64,000 nucleotides of DNA from Pedobacter insulae (GTDB lineage Bacteria > Bacteroidota > Bacteroidia > Sphingobacteriales > Sphingobacteriaceae), in the NCBI RefSeq assembly GCF_900113525.1, contig NZ_FOPP01000002.1:186001-250000 (forward strand), given 5' to 3'. Positions 59,019 to 64,000 of this stretch are shown piece after piece (within the stretch, counting starts at the first letter, position 1; each line of letters opens with the position of its first letter). The notes below the pieces were generated by a model. It was not told the origin of the DNA. It searched no databases and saw nothing but the letters and a program-made list of their open reading frames with translations. The position numbers and the translations under genes are program-made.

Positions 59019-59780
59019 ATGAGAAAAAAAATAGTTGCAGGGAACTGGAAAATGAACATGGACTACAGTGAAGGAATTTCTACCTTTTCTGAGATTGTAA
59101 ACATGGTTAGAGATGAGAAAAAGGGCGATCAGATTGCTGTAATTTGTGCTCCATATATCCATTTGAATAGCCTGGCACAATTGTCGTCTGGTATAGTGAA
59201 AATTGGTGCGCAGAATTGCCACCAAAACGAGAGCGGTGCTTATACCGGTGAGATATCTGCTAAAATGATTAAATCAACGGGTTGCGAATATGTAATTGTA
59301 GGGCACTCAGAGCGCAGACAATATTTTGCAGAAAGCGATGTGCTATTAGCTGAAAAGACTGCTATTGCTTTAAAAAACAATTTAACGCCAATCTTCTGTA
59401 TCGGTGAAACGTTAGATGAGCGCAATAATGGAAGTTATTATCAAGTATTGAAGTCGCAGTTAGAAAACGGTATATTTTTATTGAATGCCGAAGATTTTGC
59501 CAAGGTTGTGTTAGCATATGAGCCAGTATGGGCAATTGGCACTGGTTTAACTGCAACTCCCGAGCAAGCACAGGATATTCATGCCTTTATACGCTCGGAA
59601 ATTGAAGCAAAATACGGTTGGCAATTGGCTGACGATACCACTATTTTATATGGTGGTAGTTGTAATCCTAAAAATGCTTCGGAGTTATTCGCACAAAATG
59701 ATATTGATGGCGGATTAATTGGTGGCGCATCGCTTAAATCGCGCGACTTTACAGAAATTATAAAGGCATTAAATTCATAA
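59019..59780 (+). CDS. tpiA: Triosephosphate isomerase
   Basis: A 253-residue glycolytic enzyme (glyceraldehyde-3-phosphate/dihydroxyacetone phosphate). The N-terminal RKKIVAGNWKMNMDY, the catalytic His region VIVGHSERRQYF, the catalytic Glu loop AYEPVWAIGTGLTATPEQA and the phosphate-binding LYGGSCNPKN and DGGLIGGASLK are intact. Its stop overlaps the prmA start by one base. Confidence 0.98.
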   Translation: MRKKIVAGNWKMNMDYSEGISTFSEIVNMVRDEKKGDQIAVICAPYIHLNSLAQLSSGIVKIGAQNCHQNESGAYTGEISAKMIKSTGCEYVIVGHSERRQYFAESDVLLAEKTAIALKNNLTPIFCIGETLDERNNGSYYQVLKSQLENGIFLLNAEDFAKVVLAYEPVWAIGTGLTATPEQAQDIHAFIRSEIEAKYGWQLADDTTILYGGSCNPKNASELFAQNDIDGGLIGGASLKSRDFTEIIKALNS

Positions 59781-60619
59781 TGGAATATAAGAAAGTAGCA
59801 TTTAGCTTTAGTGGGATTGAAGAATACCAGAAGGATTTACTCATTGCCGAATTGGCAACTGTTGGATTCGATACCTTTGAAGATACGGATACAGGGTTTG
59901 ATGCCTTTGTGGTAGCTACTCAATTTAACGAGACTTCGTTGAATGAAGTTTTAATGAGTTTTGGTGATGAGCTACAATATAGGTATAGTGTACAGGATAT
60001 TGAACCGGAGAATTGGAATGAAGAGTGGGAAAAGAATTTTACGCCCCTTATTATCGCAGATAAATGTTATGTAAGGGCAACTTTTCATGAAGCACAACCG
60101 GAATATCCTTATGAGATTGTGATCGATCCAAAAATGGCTTTTGGCACTGGCCACCATCAAACCACTACCATGATGATGGAATATATCCTGGAAACAGATA
60201 TGACAGACAAAGTGGTTTTGGATATGGGCGCAGGGACAGGAATCTTAGCTATTTTAGCATCAAAAAGAGGTGCAATGGAGTTATTCGCGATCGATAATGA
60301 TGACGTTTGTTATGAAAGTGCGATGGAGAATGCTGCGCTGAACAATATCACTAATTTGACTTCCCTCTGTGGGGGTAAAGAAGCAATTCCTGCGTTAGAT
60401 TTCGACCTGATTTTAGCTAATATCAATCGGAATATTTTGCTGGATCAGATAGCACATTATGCAAACGTCTTAAAAGATGGGGGAAATATATTTTTTAGTG
60501 GTTTCTATGAAACTCCTGATTTAGGAATAATTACTGCACACTGCGAACAATTTAAGCTTGCCTATGTTGATCATAAAAGGATCGGCGATTGGGTAGCGGC
60601 TAAATTTGTTAAGGGCTAA
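59780..60619 (+). CDS. prmA: Ribosomal protein L11 methyltransferase
   Basis: A 279-residue SAM-dependent methyltransferase that trimethylates ribosomal protein L11. The family N-terminal domain (about 1-110) is followed by DPKMAFGTGHHQTTTMMMEY and the SAM motif VVLDMGAGTGILAILASKRG, then DLILANINRNILLDQ with the NPPY-type loop replaced by ANIN, which is normal in PrmA. It is coupled to tpiA and followed 6 bases later by mpl. Confidence 0.95.
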   Translation: MEYKKVAFSFSGIEEYQKDLLIAELATVGFDTFEDTDTGFDAFVVATQFNETSLNEVLMSFGDELQYRYSVQDIEPENWNEEWEKNFTPLIIADKCYVRATFHEAQPEYPYEIVIDPKMAFGTGHHQTTTMMMEYILETDMTDKVVLDMGAGTGILAILASKRGAMELFAIDNDDVCYESAMENAALNNITNLTSLCGGKEAIPALDFDLILANINRNILLDQIAHYANVLKDGGNIFFSGFYETPDLGIITAHCEQFKLAYVDHKRIGDWVAAKFVKG

Positions 60620-60625
60620 CTGAAT

Positions 60626-61975
60626 ATGAAAGTACATTTTATTGCAATAGGTGGGAGTGCAATGCATAACCTGGCGATAGCCTTACACCAAAAAGGTTAT
60701 GAAGTTTCGGGATCTGACGATGTGATTTTTGAGCCTTCGAGTAGCCGTTTGGCTAAATATGGGCTATTGCCTGCACAAGAAGGCTGGAACATTGGAAATA
60801 TAAAGCCAGATTTGGATGCGGTAATTTTAGGCATGCATGCGCGTATAGATAACCCAGAATTATTGAAAGCCCAGGAAATGGGTTTGCGGATTTACTCTTA
60901 TCCTGAATATATTTACGAGCAATCCAAAGAAAAGTTAAGGGTAGTGATTGGCGGTAGTCATGGTAAAACTACGATTACCTCTATGATTTTGCACGTACTT
61001 AATTATCATCATAAAGATTTCGATTATTTAGTGGGTGCGCAGTTAGCGGGTTTCGAAACCATGGTTAAGGTTACCGAAAGTGCGCCAATAATTATCATTG
61101 AAGGAGATGAATATTTGGCATCACCGATAGATAGGAGACCAAAATTTCATTTGTACAGGGCAAATATTGCAGTAATTAGTGGAATTGCCTGGGATCATAT
61201 CAACGTATTTCCCACTTTTGGGGAATATATTTCACAGTTCGATAAGTTTATTTACACAATTTTCCCCAATGGAAAATTGATTTATTGTGAGAGCGACGAA
61301 AATTTGAAGCAAATTGTTTTAAATACGAAGGCAAATATTGAAAAAATACCCTACCTTATTCCTCCAAATAAAATAGTGGATGGAGAGACCATTTTGTTGC
61401 CGAACACTCCCTTAGAAATTTTTGGAAACCATAACTTATTGAACCTAAATGCGGCACGTTTAGTCTGTTCGGAGTTAGGAATAAGTGAGGAAGAATTTAG
61501 GGATGCGATCGCTAGTTTTACTGGAGCTTCAAAGCGTTTAGAACTGTTAAATAGTGTGAACGATACGAATATATACAAGGATTTTGCGCACTCTCCCTCA
61601 AAGTTGAAGGCCAGCGTTGATGCTGTAAAGGCGCAATTTAAAGATAGAAAGCTAGTGGCCTGCATTGAACTTCATACTTTTAGTAGTTTGAATTCGAAAT
61701 TTTTGGATCAGTATAAAAACACCATGGATAAGGCTGATGTACGCATTATTTATATTGATGAAAAAACGTTTCGGCATAAGAAAATGGAGCCCTTAACAAA
61801 GGATGATATTGTAGAGGCTTTTAACGATCCGGATCTGGTATTTTTTGATGACTCTAATGCACTGGAAACTTATCTCAGAAACTTAGATTTCAGAGGGACG
61901 AATTTACTACTGATGAGTTCCGGGAATTTTGACGGAATGGATTTGATAAAGTTGGCATATGAGTTGAATAGCTAA
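60626..61975 (+). CDS. mpl: UDP-N-acetylmuramate:L-Ala-gamma-D-Glu-meso-Dap ligase (murein tripeptide recycling)
   Basis: A 449-residue Mur ligase. The N-terminal Rossmann part (VHFIAIGGSAMHNLAIALHQ), the P-loop VIGGSHGKTTITSMIL, and the central motif IIIEGDEYLASPIDRRPKFH are visible, followed by the C-terminal ligase domain (FAHSPSKLKASVDAVKAQF). It attaches recycled murein tripeptide to UDP-MurNAc. The lack of a MurC-like Dap-addition region and the recycling-type length fit Mpl rather than MurC. Confidence 0.92.
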   Translation: MKVHFIAIGGSAMHNLAIALHQKGYEVSGSDDVIFEPSSSRLAKYGLLPAQEGWNIGNIKPDLDAVILGMHARIDNPELLKAQEMGLRIYSYPEYIYEQSKEKLRVVIGGSHGKTTITSMILHVLNYHHKDFDYLVGAQLAGFETMVKVTESAPIIIIEGDEYLASPIDRRPKFHLYRANIAVISGIAWDHINVFPTFGEYISQFDKFIYTIFPNGKLIYCESDENLKQIVLNTKANIEKIPYLIPPNKIVDGETILLPNTPLEIFGNHNLLNLNAARLVCSELGISEEEFRDAIASFTGASKRLELLNSVNDTNIYKDFAHSPSKLKASVDAVKAQFKDRKLVACIELHTFSSLNSKFLDQYKNTMDKADVRIIYIDEKTFRHKKMEPLTKDDIVEAFNDPDLVFFDDSNALETYLRNLDFRGTNLLLMSSGNFDGMDLIKLAYELNS

Positions 61976-62002
61976 AAACAAATAAACTATAACCGAAACT
62001 GT

Positions 62003-62347
62003 ATGAGCTTAATTGGAAAAAACATTAGAACACTCCGTCAAAAAAATGGATGGAGCCAAGGTGAAGTGGCTAAGAGATTGGCAATATCAATACCCGCGTT
62101 TTCAAAAATTGAAACAGGTATTACAGATGTTAATATCTCCAGGTTGGATCAGATAGCTACTTTGTTCGAAGTTTCTACCATTGATCTGATTTCTAAAGAA
62201 GGCGAGCATCATCAATCTGAAAATGCCGCAGAAATTAGCATGCTACGGGAGAAAATCGCATTTAAGGAGGAAGAAATTATTAGCTTACAAAAGAAAGTAA
62301 TTGAACTTTACGAAGAACTGAGAAACAAAGACAAAGCTGCAGGCTAA
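62003..62347 (+). CDS. XRE-family HTH protein with coiled-coil tail
   Basis: A 114-residue protein with a Cro/CI-type HTH (GKNIRTLRQKNGWSQGEVAK ... IPAFSKIETGITDVNISRLDQ) and a coiled-coil C-terminus (about residues 70-110, SMLREKIAFKEEEIISLQKK). It lies 27 bases after mpl and overlaps the stop of the convergent GNAT gene by 4 bases. Target genes unknown; the coiled coil probably mediates dimerisation. Confidence 0.9.
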   Translation: MSLIGKNIRTLRQKNGWSQGEVAKRLAISIPAFSKIETGITDVNISRLDQIATLFEVSTIDLISKEGEHHQSENAAEISMLREKIAFKEEEIISLQKKVIELYEELRNKDKAAG

Positions 62348-63462
62348 ATAGTTTTTCTCATCGTTAAATGGCGTTTCCCGAATGTGGCTCCTGTGGCTTC
62401 ATGAAAAGACAACATTTTATCGTTAAAATCGCCTACCCAAGATAATTCTAATTCTGTGTATTGATTTTTTGGAAGTACATATTCACCGAGTTTGATGATG
62501 AGGGCTGACTCGAGGCCATGCTTTTGATATTTGCTTTTTGTACCCATCACAATAGCACGCATCCGGGTAACACCAATCCATCGTTTATAGGCAAACTTTA
62601 GCTTCTCCATAAGCCCAAGTTTGCCATTAAGTCCCTTTATCATTTGGTTGGCATCTGGTATAATGACAACGAACGACACAGGTTCTCCATTCGCGTAAGC
62701 AAACCAAATCAGGTTTTCATCCATGATCACTTCCATTTGCTTAAAGCTTTCCCGAAGTGTTTCCTTCTTAATTGGAACAAAGTTTTCAAAATCCTTCCAA
62801 CCGTCATTATAGATCTCCATCAGATCGTTGATGTACTTCTCTGCATTTTTTTTAGAAAAATGTTCAAAAGAATAATCTGGTTTTGCCGCCACCCAGTTGG
62901 CAATTTTTGTAAAGCGCGCAGGGAATGGGATGGTCAGGTTGATGTGGTTAGTTAATTGTTCATAAGCCGTTTCAAAGCCGTAGGCTGTAAAAAAATGATG
63001 ATAATATGGTTGATGGTAGTTCATCCCGTAAGAGGGTGCGGTAAAGCCCTCAACCAATAGTCCCCAAAAGGAATCGTTCTCACCAAAATTAATCGGACCC
63101 TCCATTACCTCCATTCCATTCGAGGCTAACCAATTTTTAGCGGTATCAAATAGGAGGAAAGCTGCATCTTGATCATTAATGCATTCAAAGAAACCGATCC
63201 CTCCGGTCGGCCGCTCATAGATATGCGCTTTTTTGTCGTTAATAAAAGCTGCAATTCTGCCAATAACTTTTCCTGCACTATCTTTCAATATCCACCGAAT
63301 GCATTTTCCATGGTTAAAGAAAGGGTTTTTAGCTGGATCGAATACTTTTTCGATATCTTGATCTAAAGGACGGATAAAATGAGGGTCTGCTGCATAAATT
63401 TCTTGAACAACATTTAAAAAAGCTTTCTTTGTTGTTTTATCTTCAACGACTTCAATTTGCAT
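62344..63462 (-). CDS. GNAT-family N-acetyltransferase (Bacteroidota YghO-like type)
   Basis: A 372-residue cytosolic protein. The N-terminal half (FLNVVQEIYAADPHFIRPLD) and the centre (GPINFGENDSFWGLLVEGF, PSYGMNYHQPYYHHFFTAYG) are characteristic of a YghO-like family often annotated as GNAT or lipid-transferase. The C-terminal half has the GNAT acetyl-CoA region (RAIVMGTKSKYQKHGLESALI). Substrate unknown. ATG at 63462 fits the family N-terminus. Confidence 0.82.
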   Translation of the reverse strand: MQIEVVEDKTTKKAFLNVVQEIYAADPHFIRPLDQDIEKVFDPAKNPFFNHGKCIRWILKDSAGKVIGRIAAFINDKKAHIYERPTGGIGFFECINDQDAAFLLFDTAKNWLASNGMEVMEGPINFGENDSFWGLLVEGFTAPSYGMNYHQPYYHHFFTAYGFETAYEQLTNHINLTIPFPARFTKIANWVAAKPDYSFEHFSKKNAEKYINDLMEIYNDGWKDFENFVPIKKETLRESFKQMEVIMDENLIWFAYANGEPVSFVVIIPDANQMIKGLNGKLGLMEKLKFAYKRWIGVTRMRAIVMGTKSKYQKHGLESALIIKLGEYVLPKNQYTELELSWVGDFNDKMLSFHEATGATFGKRHLTMRKTI

Positions 63463-63482
63463 TTTTCGGAGATATTAAAATA

Positions 63483-63507
63483 AAAAGCACCCTAGAAGGA
63501 TGCTTTT
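63483..63507 (-). terminator. Terminator of the acidic small gene
   Basis: AAAAGCA-C-CC ... GG-A-TGCTTTT forms a symmetric stem (63483-63507, 9 pairs plus one mismatch). On the minus strand it is followed by TATTTTA. It fits termination of the gene at 63532-63732 before the GNAT gene starts. Confidence 0.7.
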
Positions 63508-63531
63508 ATGATATAAAATTTTTGGGAATAT

Positions 63532-63732
63532 TTAGTACCTATCGTCGTCGTCATCCTCGTCATCAAAACTTTCAAAAGTATCAAGGTCATCTAGCGGTAT
63601 ATCGAAATCATCTTCTTCTTCCGCCAAGACTTCATTATCTTGAATGTCATCATCATCTTCTTCATCTGACTCCTTTTTGGACAGGGGTTTGTTAATTGGC
63701 GTTTTCTGGCTTGGTTTTTTTGGCGTTTTCAT
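63532..63732 (-). CDS. Small acidic low-complexity protein (hypothetical)
   Basis: A 66-residue protein. A basic N-terminus (KTPKKPSQKTPINKPLSKKE) leads into a very acidic tail with runs of Asp and Glu (EEDDDD, EEEDD, DDEDDDDDRY). It has no fold and is probably disordered; similar acidic proteins occur in Sphingobacteriaceae. It has its own terminator downstream. Function unknown. Confidence 0.6.
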   Translation of the reverse strand: MKTPKKPSQKTPINKPLSKKESDEEDDDDIQDNEVLAEEEDDFDIPLDDLDTFESFDDEDDDDDRY

Positions 63733-64000
63733 AACACAAAAAATATTAATTGTACGAAAGTTCTACTGCTTATCTAAATTACGCAAAATCTTTTTAAATA
63801 GAAAGAAACGTCTTTTTTAGATTTTATTTATCTAGTTCAAAATTAAGAGAAAAAGCTTTTTCTTAAAACTTTTTTTAAATTTTTCTTGGACTGAAACGCA
63901 AGGGTTTAGCATTTTCGATATGCTTTCCATTCATAAAGACTTATATAAAAGGGCGTAGAAAGGACATTGCGCGGTCCGGGGCAAAAAAAAAGCGTCCTAA
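63733..64000. other. 268-bp gap to the window end, no gene recognised
   Basis: The region is AT-rich up to about 63940 and contains no open frame that I trust and no repeat of the CGTCATTGCGAGG family. From 63950 to 64000 the composition changes to GC-richer sequence with GGAC...GTCC short complementary pieces and an A-run, which could be the edge of a structured RNA or of a gene beyond the window; I cannot identify it. Confidence 0.5.

Noticed and set aside
63950..64000. RNase P or other structured RNA edge
   Set aside because: The short GGAC/GTCC complementarity and A-run match no RNA family signature that I can recognise, and the region is cut by the window end.

Overview
This window looks like chromosomal DNA of a Bacteroidota bacterium, most likely a Sphingobacteriaceae member (Pedobacter/Mucilaginibacter-like). 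The evidence is the AT-rich base composition, TAnnTTTG/TTTG promoter elements, a SusC/SusD pair, a type IX secretion (T9SS) type B sorting domain next to a PorP/SprF protein, a 7TMR-DISM sensor kinase, and the near absence of Shine-Dalgarno sequences. I see no rRNA, tRNA, insertion sequence, prophage or CRISPR array. Genus placement is inference.

Layout. 1-5.9 kb: a signalling cassette with two paralogous receiver-only response regulators flanking a 7TMR-DISM histidine kinase, a GNAT/autoinducer-synthase-like acyltransferase and a ThiF-nitroreductase fusion (Rv1355c type). 6-9.7 kb: T9SS cargo plus PorP/SprF. 9.7-15.1 kb: rpoN, mscL, a ChaN-like lipoprotein and a DPP IV-type peptidase. 15.3-18 kb: LiaF-like protein, LytS-type kinase and LytTR regulator, with a candidate LytTR site and promoter. 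18-26 kb: housekeeping (rpmH, rnpA, yidD, tsaB, priA, pcm, smpB) and a few unknowns. 26-31.6 kb: a candidate manganese regulon (TonB-dependent receptor, Lrp-type regulator, DtxR/MntR regulator, NRAMP-USP fusion) with matching operators. 31.6-37.5 kb: ung, a thioredoxin-like protein, lysS and an acyl-CoA ligase. 37.8-46.4 kb: a phosphate/phospholipid scavenging locus (SusC, SusD, phospholipase C, alkaline phosphatase). 46.5-49.1 kb: iscS-iscU-iscA and methylmalonyl-CoA epimerase. 49.1-57.2 kb: small unknowns, a gamma-glutamyltransferase, an ABC-F protein and a Tat-exported amidase. 57.3-64 kb: rpmE, a GlmU-like protein, tpiA, prmA, mpl, an HTH protein, a GNAT and an acidic protein.

A palindromic repeat family with core CGTCATTGCGAGG occurs at five intergenic places (11.8, 33.8, 49.7-50.0, 52.6 and 58.9 kb). 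The most unusual part is the cassette at 1-5.9 kb, which could be a small-molecule synthesis and sensing module. The clearest regulatory logic is the shared TTTAGA-N4-TCTAAA operator in the 26-31.6 kb region. All functions are inferred from sequence recognition; no database search was run.
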